This document shows, one piece after another, positions 18,331 through 28,277 of a DNA stretch of 64,000 nucleotides. The notes beneath the pieces are model-generated. The model was not told the origin of the DNA. It did no database searches and saw only the letters and a program-made list of their open reading frames with translations. The stretch is taken from assembly GCA_028282885.1 (NCBI GenBank), contig JANQGX010000087.1:42437-106436 (forward strand), read 5' to 3'. Positions within the stretch are counted from its first letter, which is position 1. Every line of letters begins with the position of its first letter. The position numbers and the translations under genes were made by a program. Origin of the DNA: SAR324 cluster bacterium (GTDB taxonomy: Bacteria > SAR324 > XYD2-FULL-50-16).

Positions 18331-20238
18331 TCAACCGAGGTCGAGTTGCTCACCGGATCGTAAACAAGCCACAAAGTGCCCTTTTTCAAGTTGTTCAAGC
18401 GAAGGTTCGGTTGTTTCACATTGGGCAATTGCCATTCGACATCGTGGGTGAAACCGGCAGCCCGAGGGAATGGCAAATGAGCCTGCAGCTTCGCCCTTTG
18501 CCTGTTCAACAGAAGGCCTTTCCCGCCAGGGAACAGTGGCAGAGGGATTTGCGGCTGCAAGCGACCGCGTGTAAGGATGACGAGCAGTTTGCCACATGGC
18601 TTTCCCCTGTCCCTCCTCCATCACTCGACCCAGGTAGAGCACAACCGTTCGGTCGGCAATCCATTGAACCACTCCCAGATCGTGACTGACGAACAAAATC
18701 CCCAAACCGCGTTCGTTTTGAAGTTTCGTGAGCAGGTCCAGCACCTGGGATCGTACCGAGACGTCAAGTGATGCAACCGGCTCGTCGCAAATCAACAGAT
18801 CAGGATCCGTTGCCAGCGCTCGCGCGATAGCCGCCCGTTGCAATTGCCCTCCTGACAGCGCAGTGGGATATCGGTTGGCATGGTCCTTTTCCAGACCCAC
18901 CGATTCCAGTAGTTCCAAAACACGATCCCGTCGGGCGCGACTTGTTAGATCCGATGCTATTTTCAAGGGCACTTCAATGGACTTACCGATGCTTCTGTGG
19001 GGGGTGAAGCTGGCCAGCGGATCTTGAAAGACCATCTGTACCCGAGACCGGGTAACACGGTCCATGTGACCACGCTCATCAATCAATGGTTGACCGTCAA
19101 GGATGACGGTGCCGGAGTCGGGTCTATCAAGTCCAATTGCAATACGGGCAAGTGTTGTCTTACCGGATCCACTCTCACCGACCAGCGCCACAGTCTCTCC
19201 GGATCGTACCGTCAGATTCACTCCATCCGCTGCCACTGCTTTTCGTGCCCCGGTTTTGAACACACGGGTGATACCGCTTAACACCAGCTCGGTCTTTTTT
19301 GCAGCTTGTTGAACCTGTGTATCTTTTCCCTGGGGTTCGGGAGTTGTTGCAGATTTCAGGTATTGTTCCCGGTTGTTGTCTGTTTTGGCAGTATCATCCA
19401 GTGCGGATATTGAAGTTTTCGGTTGTTCGACTGTCAAATCAAGTGGCAGTGCTCCGGCTGCGAGAGCAACGGTATGAGAGTGTTTAGGGGCTAACGTGAC
19501 ATCACCGGCTTTACCACACTCCACAACCCTGCCATTAAACATTACGGCAATCTCATTAGATATAGAACCTGCCACCCCTATGTCGTGTGTCACAAACAAC
19601 AGACCCAATTTCTCCCGGTCAACCAGGTCAAGTAAAAGGTCAAGGATCTGCGCCTGTACTGTGGCATCAAGCGCTGTCGTTGGCTCATCGGCAAGAATCA
19701 ACCTGGGTCGCCCTGCCAGGGCTGCAGCAATGGCAATTCTCTGCTTAAGCCCACCGGAGAGCTGATGCGGATAAGCCGCTGCCCTGGATTTGGCATCTCC
19801 AATACCAACCCGTGACATCAGTGACAGAGTTTCCGCCCGCACCTCTTTTTTTGAAAGACCTCGATGGACCCGAACAACCTCATCGATCAAATCACCGACA
19901 GTCAGCACCGGGTTTAGACTTGCCCCGGGGTTCTGGAAAATCATGCCTACCGTCCGACCCGTAACATTCGAATGTGCAGAGGGATCAGCTAACAGGTTTC
20001 CATTGCCTCCATCCATCAAAAGGCTGCCGGATACCCGGGCTCGCGATGGCAGCAGCCCGGCGAGCGCCAAAAGAACAGTGCTCTTACCCGATCCGCTTTC
20101 TCCAATCACAGACAGAACCCGTCCCGGCATCAGATCCAGATCCACCCCACATACCGCATCGACTATGCCCCGATGTGCGGAATACCGAACAGTGAGCCCT
20201 GAAAGCCGCATTAGCGGTACAATTTCTGCCCCTTTCAT
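18331..20238 (-). CDS. Peptide/nickel-type ABC transporter ATPase, DppD-DppF fusion
   Basis: 635 residues with two complete ABC ATPase domains in one chain. Domain 1: Walker A GESGSGKST (46-54), LSGGLKQRIAIAAAL, Walker B LILADEPTTALD. Domain 2: GESGSGKTT (about 350), LSGGQLQRAAIARAL, LICDEPVASLD. The C-terminus carries the oligopeptide/dipeptide transporter extension with Cys residues (GCRFHPRC...C). It is equivalent to separate DppD and DppF. It drives import with the two permeases upstream, overlapping the DppC-like gene by 4 bases, with GGAGGAGGG before its ATG. This transporter block looks more GC-rich than its neighbours, which suggests a separate origin. Confidence 0.92.
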   Translation of the reverse strand: MKGAEIVPLMRLSGLTVRYSAHRGIVDAVCGVDLDLMPGRVLSVIGESGSGKSTVLLALAGLLPSRARVSGSLLMDGGNGNLLADPSAHSNVTGRTVGMIFQNPGASLNPVLTVGDLIDEVVRVHRGLSKKEVRAETLSLMSRVGIGDAKSRAAAYPHQLSGGLKQRIAIAAALAGRPRLILADEPTTALDATVQAQILDLLLDLVDREKLGLLFVTHDIGVAGSISNEIAVMFNGRVVECGKAGDVTLAPKHSHTVALAAGALPLDLTVEQPKTSISALDDTAKTDNNREQYLKSATTPEPQGKDTQVQQAAKKTELVLSGITRVFKTGARKAVAADGVNLTVRSGETVALVGESGSGKTTLARIAIGLDRPDSGTVILDGQPLIDERGHMDRVTRSRVQMVFQDPLASFTPHRSIGKSIEVPLKIASDLTSRARRDRVLELLESVGLEKDHANRYPTALSGGQLQRAAIARALATDPDLLICDEPVASLDVSVRSQVLDLLTKLQNERGLGILFVSHDLGVVQWIADRTVVLYLGRVMEEGQGKAMWQTARHPYTRSLAAANPSATVPWRERPSVEQAKGEAAGSFAIPSGCRFHPRCRMAIAQCETTEPSLEQLEKGHFVACLRSGEQLDLG

Positions 20239-21050
20239 GCCCTCCTCCCCTCACTCAACCGCGCGGCTAAAGCATCTCCGGCCAGGCTGACCGACAGGGA
20301 TGCGAGGGCGATTGCAAGACCGGGCAGAATCACCAACAGCGGAGCCACCCTCAAGGTTGCTCTTCCGCTTGCCACCATCAATCCCCAACTCTGCAGGTTC
20401 GGGTCTGACAGCCCGAGAAACGCCAGGGCACTTTCCACCAAAATTGCTTCACCCACGGTGATACCGATTAACGCTACTACCGGTTGTAATGCTCCGGGTA
20501 GCACCTCCAGAAAGGCAATAGCCAACGGGGAACGCCCTGCTACGCGAGCAGCATCAACATAATCGAGTGTCCGTACTCTAAGCACTTCCGCCCGCACCAG
20601 CCTCGCAGAAGGCGGCCAGGATGAAAGGGCTATAGCGACGACAACGCTGGTAACAGAAGCTCCCAGCACGCTTACCAGTGCAAGAGCCAGCAGAAAAGCC
20701 GGAATGCTTTGCACCGCTTCCGTGATGCGCATTAAAACATCATCAACATATCCGCCGAGAAAGCCGGAAAGCGTTCCGACGAGGATTCCTATCAGAATTA
20801 CCGCTGCAGCAGCCGTTGCGCTTACCGTTAGCGAGACACGAGCTCCATGGACAAGCCCAGCCCAAACGTCACGACCGAGTTGGGTGGTGCCGAGGGGAAA
20901 TCGCGGATCAGCAAAGGGGGAGAGAAGAGGCCTGCCGACCATCTGTAACGGGTCACCGGGTGCGATTTGCTGCGCGAAGAGAGCGATCAGTATCAATGCT
21001 GCCAGGATCACGGTTCCAATCAAGCCGGTGATGAGAGTTAAACGGGTCAT
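20235..21050 (-). CDS. ABC transporter permease, DppC-like
   Basis: 271 residues with an N-terminal membrane helix, a short periplasmic part containing the family phrase FPLGTTQLGRDVWAGLVHGARVSL, and five further helices. The EAA loop, which contacts the ATPase, is at about 170-190 (DAARVAGRSPLAIAFLEVLPGALQPV). It forms the translocation pore with the DppB-like subunit encoded 17 bp upstream. Confidence 0.9.
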   Translation of the reverse strand: MTRLTLITGLIGTVILAALILIALFAQQIAPGDPLQMVGRPLLSPFADPRFPLGTTQLGRDVWAGLVHGARVSLTVSATAAAAVILIGILVGTLSGFLGGYVDDVLMRITEAVQSIPAFLLALALVSVLGASVTSVVVAIALSSWPPSARLVRAEVLRVRTLDYVDAARVAGRSPLAIAFLEVLPGALQPVVALIGITVGEAILVESALAFLGLSDPNLQSWGLMVASGRATLRVAPLLVILPGLAIALASLSVSLAGDALAARLSEGRRA

Positions 21051-21067
21051 AATCGATTCCTCGTCCT

Positions 21068-22045
21068 CTAACCTGTCGTGTCGGCAATCCTGGGATCCAG
21101 CTTTCGATAGAACAGATCGATCAGGATATTGACAATGACGACAACAAGCGTACCCGCAAGCAGAATCGCTGCCAGCAAGGGCAGATCGCGTTGCGTTACC
21201 GCTTCATAGGAAAGACGCCCCAGACCGGGAATAGCAAATACCGTTTCAATCACAACCGAACCACCCAGCATTGCACCAGCTTTCAGGCCCAGCATCGTTA
21301 CCACCGGCAGCAATGCGGGACGCGCCATATGGCGCAATACGATCTTACTCTCCGGGAGACCGCGGGCACGGGCGGCAAGTGCCCAACCACTGTCCGCTGC
21401 CTCATTCATCGCCGCACGCATCAGCCGCACGTAGAGTGCAAGATAAGTGATCGCCAGCGTCATCACGGGCAGTACAAGATGCCGTACCGTATCGAGCAGG
21501 GATTCCAGACCAGAAAGATCTGCTCCGATGGTACCAATTCCGCCAAGCGGAAGCCAACGCAGCTTGACTGCGAAAAGGATGATTCCGAGTAAACCGAGCC
21601 AGAATCCGGGCATTGCATTGAAAACAAGGGCGCTGACAGTGATTCCTGCATCCGTCGGCCGTCCTCTCCGCCAGCTCGCTATTCCCCCCAGAAGTACGCC
21701 CAAAGAGCCGGAAACCAGGATCGACGTTCCCATTAGCATCAGCGTTACTGGCAACCGACTGGCAATCACCTCGGTTACCGGCCTGGAAAACGCCACCGAG
21801 TAGCCGAGATCAAGGGTGGCCAGTCTCGTCATATACGTCAGGAACCGCGTTCCGATACTGTCGGCTAGCCCGTATTGCTCGCGAAGCTGTGCTGCGAGTC
21901 CGGCATCTCCCGCGCCGGTTGTGGCAAAATAGGCATCAACTGCATCCCCTTCAGCCATTTCGAGCAGAAAAAAAACACCGACCGCAACAATAAGAACAAC
22001 AGGCAACGCTTGCCAGACACGGTTCCCAATAAAGCGCAGGAGCAT
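21068..22045 (-). CDS. ABC transporter permease, DppB-like
   Basis: 325 residues, six predicted membrane helices. The N-terminal phrase GNRVWQALPVVLIVAVGVFFLLEM and the EAA-loop region (ALAARARGLPESKIVLRHM) are typical of DppB/OppB permeases. It pairs with the DppC-like protein. It follows the binding-protein gene by 80 bp in the same direction. Confidence 0.9.
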   Translation of the reverse strand: MLLRFIGNRVWQALPVVLIVAVGVFFLLEMAEGDAVDAYFATTGAGDAGLAAQLREQYGLADSIGTRFLTYMTRLATLDLGYSVAFSRPVTEVIASRLPVTLMLMGTSILVSGSLGVLLGGIASWRRGRPTDAGITVSALVFNAMPGFWLGLLGIILFAVKLRWLPLGGIGTIGADLSGLESLLDTVRHLVLPVMTLAITYLALYVRLMRAAMNEAADSGWALAARARGLPESKIVLRHMARPALLPVVTMLGLKAGAMLGGSVVIETVFAIPGLGRLSYEAVTQRDLPLLAAILLAGTLVVVIVNILIDLFYRKLDPRIADTTG

Positions 22046-22125
22046 ATCAGTATCCTCTAGTTATGTACGCAAATTGCGCCAACTGTTTAACTCCGCGCCC
22101 GGCCATGCGATGACTTTGAAACGGT

Positions 22126-23733
22126 TCATTGATCAATCCACGTATCCGCCCAGGATGAAGTTGCCCAGCGCGGATTGTTGGACACATTGCGCACTTCATC
22201 CCGCGCTACGGTGATAAAAGTAAAATCCACCAGGTTAAGAATCGGCAGATCCTCGGTCACCTTGCGCTGGAAGTCGTGATACAGCTTGATCCGGGCATTG
22301 CGATTCAGTTCCCTGGCTGCCCTGGCGATCAGTGAGTTCATCTCCTGATCATCATAGCCGTACTGGTTGGCAAACGGCACTCCGGCGGGTAATCCACCCT
22401 GGAACAGTATCGTAGTCGATATCGCCGGGTCATTGCGCCAAACCGGAGAACCGATAGACAGATCGAAGTCATGTTCCTTGTAGACAGCTCGTATATGACC
22501 GCCCGGGTCAGCCGTCACCAGTTTGACATCAATACCTACCTTTTGAAGCGCTTGGCGTACGTAGTCACCAGTATCACGCGTCATCTGGAACCATGGCGCA
22601 GGACGCAGTTTCAGAGAGAAACGTTTGCCATCAGCATCGCGTGGATAACCTGCCTTGTCCAGCAATTCTTCAGCCCGATTCGTATCAAATGCGTACATCG
22701 GGACATCCTTGGTGTAGAAATCGGTTGCGGTGCTCGGAACCGGTCCCGTTGAGGCATTGGCAAAGCCAAGAAAGACAACGTCAACGATAAACTTGCTGTC
22801 AATCGCATGACGCAGTGCCTGACGCACAAGCGGATTAGCCAGTTCCTTACGCCGGTGATTGATCTCCAGTACGATGTGGTAGGTGATTCCTTCATAACCG
22901 CCGCGGATCACACTGATCCCTTTGATGGCATCAAGCCTGGCCATCTCGATCAGCGGTACTGCAGAAAAAGCAGTTAATTGAATATCACCGGTCTCAAGTG
23001 CTGCAGCCTTGGCACCGGCATCGGGCATCACCCGATAAACGATCCTGTCGAGATACGGCTTACCCTTGTCCCAATAATTCGGGTTTCGATCCAGCCGATA
23101 GAATTCACCCGGTTTGTGCTCGCCGAATGTGAAGGGGCCTGTGCCAATCGGCGCTGCATTTAGGGGATTATTCTTGATATCGGTTCCTTCATAGCGATGC
23201 TTAGGCAGCACAGCAGAAACCGCCGGCAGCGCATTTTCGATCAGTTGCAGAGGCGTGGGCTTTGAGAAACGAAACACGGCAGTCGACTTGTCAGGCGTGT
23301 CCACTGACTCAAGATTAGCGAAGATTGTCCGGCCCAGATTCTGCAACGGTTTCCAGACTTTCATCGCACTGAAAGCAACATCGGCAGATGTAAAGGGTTT
23401 GCCGTCGTGCCAGGTCACACCTTTGCGTAGTGTAAAAGTGATACTGAGACCGTCTTTGGAACCTTGCCATTTGGTGGCCAGCACCGGACGCAAACCGGTT
23501 TCATAGTCCATTTCGGCCAGAGGTTCAACAATTTTGCTGGCAATAAAGAATACGCCGTTGGATGCTACAATTGCGGGATTGATACTGCGGTACTCTGTAT
23601 CGGACGCAACGGTGAACGTAGCGCCACGTTTGACTTTTTCTGCAAATGCCGGTTTCCCGGTCACCAATGCGAGTACGATGATTAAACCACCCGCCAGGCC
23701 GACTCTGAGATGCCGGCAGAATTTATTAGCCAT
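22126..23733 (-). CDS. ABC transporter substrate-binding protein, family 5
   Basis: 535 residues from the ATG at 23731-23733, chosen because GAAGGGAGA lies just upstream and the N-terminus then becomes a clean signal peptide (hydrophobic core LIIVLALVTG, cleavage after PAFA). The frame stays open 28 codons further up. The SBP_bac_5 domain is recognisable by SLTFTLRKGVTWHDGKPFTSADV-like spacing, GTGPF and the NPNYWDKGKPYLD region. Such proteins bind di- and oligopeptides, nickel or opines. The ligand here is unknown; a catabolic substrate or nickel are both possible. Confidence 0.9.
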   Translation of the reverse strand: MANKFCRHLRVGLAGGLIIVLALVTGKPAFAEKVKRGATFTVASDTEYRSINPAIVASNGVFFIASKIVEPLAEMDYETGLRPVLATKWQGSKDGLSITFTLRKGVTWHDGKPFTSADVAFSAMKVWKPLQNLGRTIFANLESVDTPDKSTAVFRFSKPTPLQLIENALPAVSAVLPKHRYEGTDIKNNPLNAAPIGTGPFTFGEHKPGEFYRLDRNPNYWDKGKPYLDRIVYRVMPDAGAKAAALETGDIQLTAFSAVPLIEMARLDAIKGISVIRGGYEGITYHIVLEINHRRKELANPLVRQALRHAIDSKFIVDVVFLGFANASTGPVPSTATDFYTKDVPMYAFDTNRAEELLDKAGYPRDADGKRFSLKLRPAPWFQMTRDTGDYVRQALQKVGIDVKLVTADPGGHIRAVYKEHDFDLSIGSPVWRNDPAISTTILFQGGLPAGVPFANQYGYDDQEMNSLIARAARELNRNARIKLYHDFQRKVTEDLPILNLVDFTFITVARDEVRNVSNNPRWATSSWADTWIDQ

Positions 23734-23915
23734 AAGTTTCTCTCCCTTCTGAGGCCCCGTCAATCGGGACCTGTTTTCAAGAAGCCTACCACCGACTCTG
23801 ATGATAGGGGTTGACACAAACCTGATATCTGAATCTCAATTGTTGTACGGCCTTTATCATGGCCTGCCTGAAACAGAACTTTGACTTTTGATCGAAATCG
23901 ATACCCAAAGAACAC

Positions 23916-24959
23916 TCAGGAACGGCTGCGGACCTTAATCAGTTCCGCAACAACGCTGACGGATATCTCCTCAGGGGTCTCTGCGCCTATGCCCAGACCT
24001 ATGGGACAGTGAACACGTTTAAGATCTTTTTGCGTAAATCCCTCTTCCAGCAGTTGGGCAAAGATAATATCACGTTTTTTCCGACTTCCGATCATGCCAA
24101 TGTAACAAGCGTTTGTTTTTAAAGCCTGACTTACAACAGCCAGGTCATGCAGGTGCCCCCTGGTTATGCAGACAATGAAGCTGTCCTCATCCACCTCCAG
24201 GTTCTGAACACAACCCTTATACTCAGGTAAAACCACCGTTTCTATTGAACCGGCGAAATGTTCTTTATTGGCAAATTCCGTCCTGTCGTCAAGAACAGTG
24301 ACCTGAAAACCGGTCTTGTCGGCCAGTTCAGCCGTTGGTTGGGAGACATGCCCTGCCCCGAACAGAAAAAGGGTTTTGGGGCATTGCAGGGGCTCGATCC
24401 AGAATTTTTGATTATGGATTGTTAACCATTTCGGTCTTTTAACATCTTTCAACACATCTTTTAATGCTTCCAGAGTGGATTCTCCAGGGCGTTTTTCTCC
24501 AGAGATGTTTCCATCCTGGTCCAGCAGACAACGATAACTGTGATATTTCAGGTCTTCTGTCTCTTTCAACCAGGTAATCAAATGAGAAGATTGTCTCTTT
24601 TGCTGCAGCAACTGAAGTGTTTGAAAAAGTTCCAGATGACCGGCATCCGCCCTAATGAATTGTACAAGTATTTCCGTATATCCTCCACAGATCATAGCAC
24701 CAGTGGAAAGATACCGTCCGGCCAGATCAAACTTCAGAAGATCCGTCTTCTCAAGCGTCAGCATCTGCCTGGCGGACCGGATAACATCCGCCTCCAGCAA
24801 CCCACCGCCAACCGTACCGAACAATCCGCCCTCGGCAGTTACCATCAGTTTTGCACCGGAATGTCTTGGAGATGATCCTTCCCGAGTAACAATGGTTGCC
24901 ACTACGATGTTTTTATTGTTCTCCAGGGATTGAACGATAGTTTTGATTAATTCTATCAT
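23916..24959 (-). CDS. XdhC/CoxI-family molybdenum hydroxylase maturation factor
   Basis: 347 residues. The N-terminal XdhC_CoxI domain (ATIVTREGSSPRHSGAKLMV, GTVGGGLLEADV, MICGGYTEILVQF) and C-terminal Rossmann-type XdhC_C domain (LFLFGAGHVSQPTAELA, VTVLDDR, YIGMIGSRKK) are intact. XdhC proteins bind Mo cofactor and supervise its sulfuration before insertion into xanthine-dehydrogenase-family enzymes. The obvious client is the three-subunit hydroxylase at 35750-39374, 11 kb away on the same strand. Confidence 0.93.
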   Translation of the reverse strand: MIELIKTIVQSLENNKNIVVATIVTREGSSPRHSGAKLMVTAEGGLFGTVGGGLLEADVIRSARQMLTLEKTDLLKFDLAGRYLSTGAMICGGYTEILVQFIRADAGHLELFQTLQLLQQKRQSSHLITWLKETEDLKYHSYRCLLDQDGNISGEKRPGESTLEALKDVLKDVKRPKWLTIHNQKFWIEPLQCPKTLFLFGAGHVSQPTAELADKTGFQVTVLDDRTEFANKEHFAGSIETVVLPEYKGCVQNLEVDEDSFIVCITRGHLHDLAVVSQALKTNACYIGMIGSRKKRDIIFAQLLEEGFTQKDLKRVHCPIGLGIGAETPEEISVSVVAELIKVRSRS

Positions 24960-25078
24960 TTTCAGGAATCCAAAATGAGGTGTTTAATTGCCCTTGTTTT
25001 GATTTTCGATTTCTTTGTCATTTAGCTTGTTTGGCAAATGAGCATCTTGCAGCGCTTCACGAAAATCAGGTTTTACTT

Positions 25079-26461
25079 TCAAAAAGAATTCGATATTGTT
25101 TCAGAACAATTGGTTGATCCACGATAAGTCTCTGTCTTATATAGTTTGCTTTGGAAATCCAGGTATTCCTTTTTTGTGAAACGAGGTTTGTGGTTTTCCA
25201 CAATCGCGGCGGCTGTTTCAGCCCGGCCATATAAAAGATCAATCACCGACATGGCCAAAAGCTTGGCAGGTGCAACATAAGCCAAATCAGGATTCGATAT
25301 CGTAAATTCGTCGCTGTGGGCCTCTCCTTTTGCTCCGCCGACAAACGGATGCAAAGCAGGCATTATTTGTGAAACATCACCCATATCGGTTGATCCCGCG
25401 CGGTGACCTGCCTGTTGATAATCATCCTCTCCAAACAATGAAATGCAATTTTCCTTAAAAATGGAGATCAACCCGGAATTGTTACTTAACGGAAAGTAAC
25501 CAGGTAGTGTTTTGATGACAACATCACCGCCTACAGCCATGGCACCGGCTCTTAGCGAGCGATCCAGTTTCATGTCTGCATCCAGAATGGCATCTATACT
25601 CTTCCCCCGAACATAAGTCTCCATTCTGACCTCTTCCGGCACAACATTTACCAGATCTCCTCCTTTGGTAATAATCGGATGTATTCTGATGGAATCATCA
25701 TCCCTGAAAGTCTCACGTTGAGAATTGATCGCCAAAATAGCCAAATTGGCCGCGTTCAAAGCGTTGATACCTTTCTCAGGAGCGACCCCTGCATGTGCCA
25801 CCTTTCCTTCAAAACAGATGAACTTTGTAATAAAACCATTGGAAGAGGAACAAACAATCGCTTTTTTAAAACCGGGATTTGAATGGGTATGAACCATCAT
25901 TGCCATGTCAATATCATCGAAATGACCCAGCCTGATCAGTTCCGGCTTTCCGCCAGGTAGTTTTATTTTCCCCTGGTCAACCAGATCCATTCGATATTCG
26001 ACTTCCACGTACTCTTCTGCAGGAACTGCAAAAAAAACAACTGATCCGGCCAGGTTTTCGATTGTATTGGATTCAATTAAACCAATCATTGCGCCGAGCA
26101 TACCGGCAATCTGGGCATTGTGGCCGCATGCATGGGCAGCTCCTGTTTCCTGATCGGCATCCGGATGACTTGCCACCAGAACGGAATCCAGTTCCCCAAG
26201 AAGTGCCACTGCAGGCCCGGGATTGGTAGAGGCAAGTTTCCCTTTGACACCTGTAACGGCCAGTTCCGTCTGGTGGGGCACAGAGTATTCTTCCATGATA
26301 TCTGAAACCAATCCGGCAGTCCGATACTCCTTAAATCCCAATTCGGGGACCTTTCTTATCGTTTCTCCGATATCGATTATTTTTTCCCTCTCGATATCAA
26401 TCGCCCTGCAGACTTCCTGTTTCAACTTTTCGGCGGTTTTCATTTTCACCCGGTTACGCAT
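25079..26461 (-). CDS. M20-family amidohydrolase, AbgB-like
   Basis: About 460 residues. The metal-site region reads AHACGHNAQIAGMLGA, where the usual CGHD is CGHN, as in the AbgB (p-aminobenzoyl-glutamate hydrolase) branch. VPAEEYVE supplies the catalytic Glu pair. A lid/dimer domain follows (KFICFEGKVAHAGVAPEKGINALNAANLAILAINSQRE). It hydrolyses an amide bond in a small N-acyl substrate, probably a ring-opened intermediate, in the cytoplasm. Starts at TTG 26467, ATG 26461 or ATG 26443 are all possible, none with a strong ribosome binding site. Confidence 0.85.
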   Translation of the reverse strand: MRNRVKMKTAEKLKQEVCRAIDIEREKIIDIGETIRKVPELGFKEYRTAGLVSDIMEEYSVPHQTELAVTGVKGKLASTNPGPAVALLGELDSVLVASHPDADQETGAAHACGHNAQIAGMLGAMIGLIESNTIENLAGSVVFFAVPAEEYVEVEYRMDLVDQGKIKLPGGKPELIRLGHFDDIDMAMMVHTHSNPGFKKAIVCSSSNGFITKFICFEGKVAHAGVAPEKGINALNAANLAILAINSQRETFRDDDSIRIHPIITKGGDLVNVVPEEVRMETYVRGKSIDAILDADMKLDRSLRAGAMAVGGDVVIKTLPGYFPLSNNSGLISIFKENCISLFGEDDYQQAGHRAGSTDMGDVSQIMPALHPFVGGAKGEAHSDEFTISNPDLAYVAPAKLLAMSVIDLLYGRAETAAAIVENHKPRFTKKEYLDFQSKLYKTETYRGSTNCSETISNSF

Positions 26462-26644
26462 ATTCAAACACCAGCAAGCTTGATTCGGACCAAATACGAG
26501 ACAAAAGCCCGACTAGGGAAAAGCCGATCCATTGGATGTTGATTACTGCAGGAATAGTCGCAAAAAACCTCCTTAGCGAACCATCCCGCGCAAGTGGGAA
26601 CAGCCTCCACATAAAGGTGACAAGCTCGAAAATGTTCAATGGTC

Positions 26645-27202
26645 TCAACACCATCTCTTAAACAGATTATGCTCAATATGGAAGTAATCCAGCATTTTAC
26701 CTACTGTCTGATTGATAATATCTTCAATTGTTCGAGGGCGATGATAAAAGGCAGGGAATGGGGGGAGAATATGTGCACCTAAATCGGCTGCCTGCAGCAT
26801 CAACTTAAGATGCCCTTTGTGCAGCGGGGTTTCCCTGACCATCAACAACAGCTTGCGTTTCTCTTTTAAGGCAACGTCAGCAGCTCTCACCAATAAATTG
26901 TCATTATAAGAACGAGCAATTCCGGACAGTGTTTTGATTGTGCAGGGAGCGACAATCATTCCTCGATTTAAAAATGATCCGCTGGATATTGATGCGGCAA
27001 GGTTATTATTTTCATGTACGTGATCAGCCAGATCCAATACCTCGTTAAGCTGATAATCACTTTCAAGTTCAATATTCAAAGCTCCCCCTTTTGATATAAC
27101 CAGGTGAGTTTCGATATTTAACTCCTTTAATGATTTCAACAGGGTAATTCCGTAAATCACACCGCTTGCCCCACTAATCCCTACTATAATACTCTCTTCC
27201 AT
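26645..27202 (-). CDS. ubiX: Flavin prenyltransferase UbiX
   Basis: 185 residues. VGISGASGVIYGITLLKSL is the FMN-binding start; APCTIKTLSGIA and LMVRETPLHKGHLKLMLQAADLGAHILPP are conserved in UbiX/Pad1, including the Glu and Arg that bind dimethylallyl phosphate. It makes prenylated FMN, the cofactor of UbiD-type decarboxylases; the UbiD at 41851-43269 is its likely client. AGGAAG lies just upstream of the ATG. Confidence 0.95.
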   Translation of the reverse strand: MEESIIVGISGASGVIYGITLLKSLKELNIETHLVISKGGALNIELESDYQLNEVLDLADHVHENNNLAASISSGSFLNRGMIVAPCTIKTLSGIARSYNDNLLVRAADVALKEKRKLLLMVRETPLHKGHLKLMLQAADLGAHILPPFPAFYHRPRTIEDIINQTVGKMLDYFHIEHNLFKRWC

Positions 27203-27337
27203 CGAACTTCCTGTTATTGGATTGTTAAACCGATGATCTTTCTTAAAGAGTTCATGATAGTTTCAAGTGAAATATCAACATTAACTGTGGTAACAGTCTC
27301 GCCTGAGCAGACTTTTGATGACAATAACAATCGATAA

Positions 27338-28096
27338 TCAAATGCCGGTTTTTGGAAATTGACACGGCCAGATGTTTTCCGTGCCGTTACAAAAATCCAA
27401 TGAGAATTTGGTTACCACATGTTGATTAATTTCAGTAATCATGAACTCCTGTATGCTACTAAACTCTTTTACATATTGACCATAGTTTACCTTCAGGGCG
27501 CCATTATTCGCCAGTGTGATATTCTCTTCCCTGGTCATTCCGGGTTTTCCGTTTTCCGAAATCTGACCGATGGCTTTTAACGTATGACCATCTGTATTCG
27601 TGTAAGCAAAATGAAATTCGTGAATCAGTTCACCATTCAGGAATTCTGACTTTATCTCAAACGATCTGCCGGTACCGTTGCCGTTTCCCTGTTCATAAGC
27701 CGCTGACAATACACCTTCAAGTTTGTCGTTGACGAAATTCATTGAAGCCACAATGGTGTTGCGTTTTTCATGGTAGCGGATCCACTCACCATGTCGTTTC
27801 CCATTGTCAAAATGGACTATGAAACGTTTTTTGCCATCTTCAAACCAGGATATCACTTCACCATGCAGAATATCATTGATGAATCTGCATTTTAACTTCA
27901 TTTGTCCGTTTTCATACCAAGTTGTGTATATTCCTGATTTAGACCCGTTTTTAAGTTCCAACTCTTCAGCTTTGTTGCCATTATGATACCATCTGGACTG
28001 TTTTCCATTTTGGGAACTCGATGTCTGGGTCGAACCGGCACAGCCCCAAAAAAGTGAACCTATTACCAGGGCTACAAAAACTGCAGATTTGCTCAT
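27338..28096 (-). CDS. Lipoprotein with YwqK/MORN-like repeats
   Basis: 252 residues. Signal sequence ending in SLFWGC (Cys19) suggests a lipoprotein, although Phe and Trp before Gly-Cys are unusual for a lipobox. Repeats of the form WYHNGNKAEELELKNGSKSGI, WYENGQMKLKCRFINDILHGE, WFEDGKKRFIVHFDNGKRHGE are the MORN-variant units of the YwqK family, which occur in envelope proteins and some toxin-immunity proteins. The C-terminal 90 residues are unrecognised. Its presence within a metabolic cluster is unexplained. Confidence 0.75.
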   Translation of the reverse strand: MSKSAVFVALVIGSLFWGCAGSTQTSSSQNGKQSRWYHNGNKAEELELKNGSKSGIYTTWYENGQMKLKCRFINDILHGEVISWFEDGKKRFIVHFDNGKRHGEWIRYHEKRNTIVASMNFVNDKLEGVLSAAYEQGNGNGTGRSFEIKSEFLNGELIHEFHFAYTNTDGHTLKAIGQISENGKPGMTREENITLANNGALKVNYGQYVKEFSSIQEFMITEINQHVVTKFSLDFCNGTENIWPCQFPKTGI

Positions 28097-28277
28097 TAAT
28101 CACATCCGTTCAAACGGCCGAGTGCTGACTGGAGAGGATTCCTTTCGATCAATCCCGAATGATATGGCAAAAGAGTTCCCATGGATGTTGATTACAGCGG
28201 TGAAACCGATGGGAAGTGCACCCTGTCCACCATACCATCCAGGAGGGGGGTATATCTCTTCAGTCATGACTTGCAGG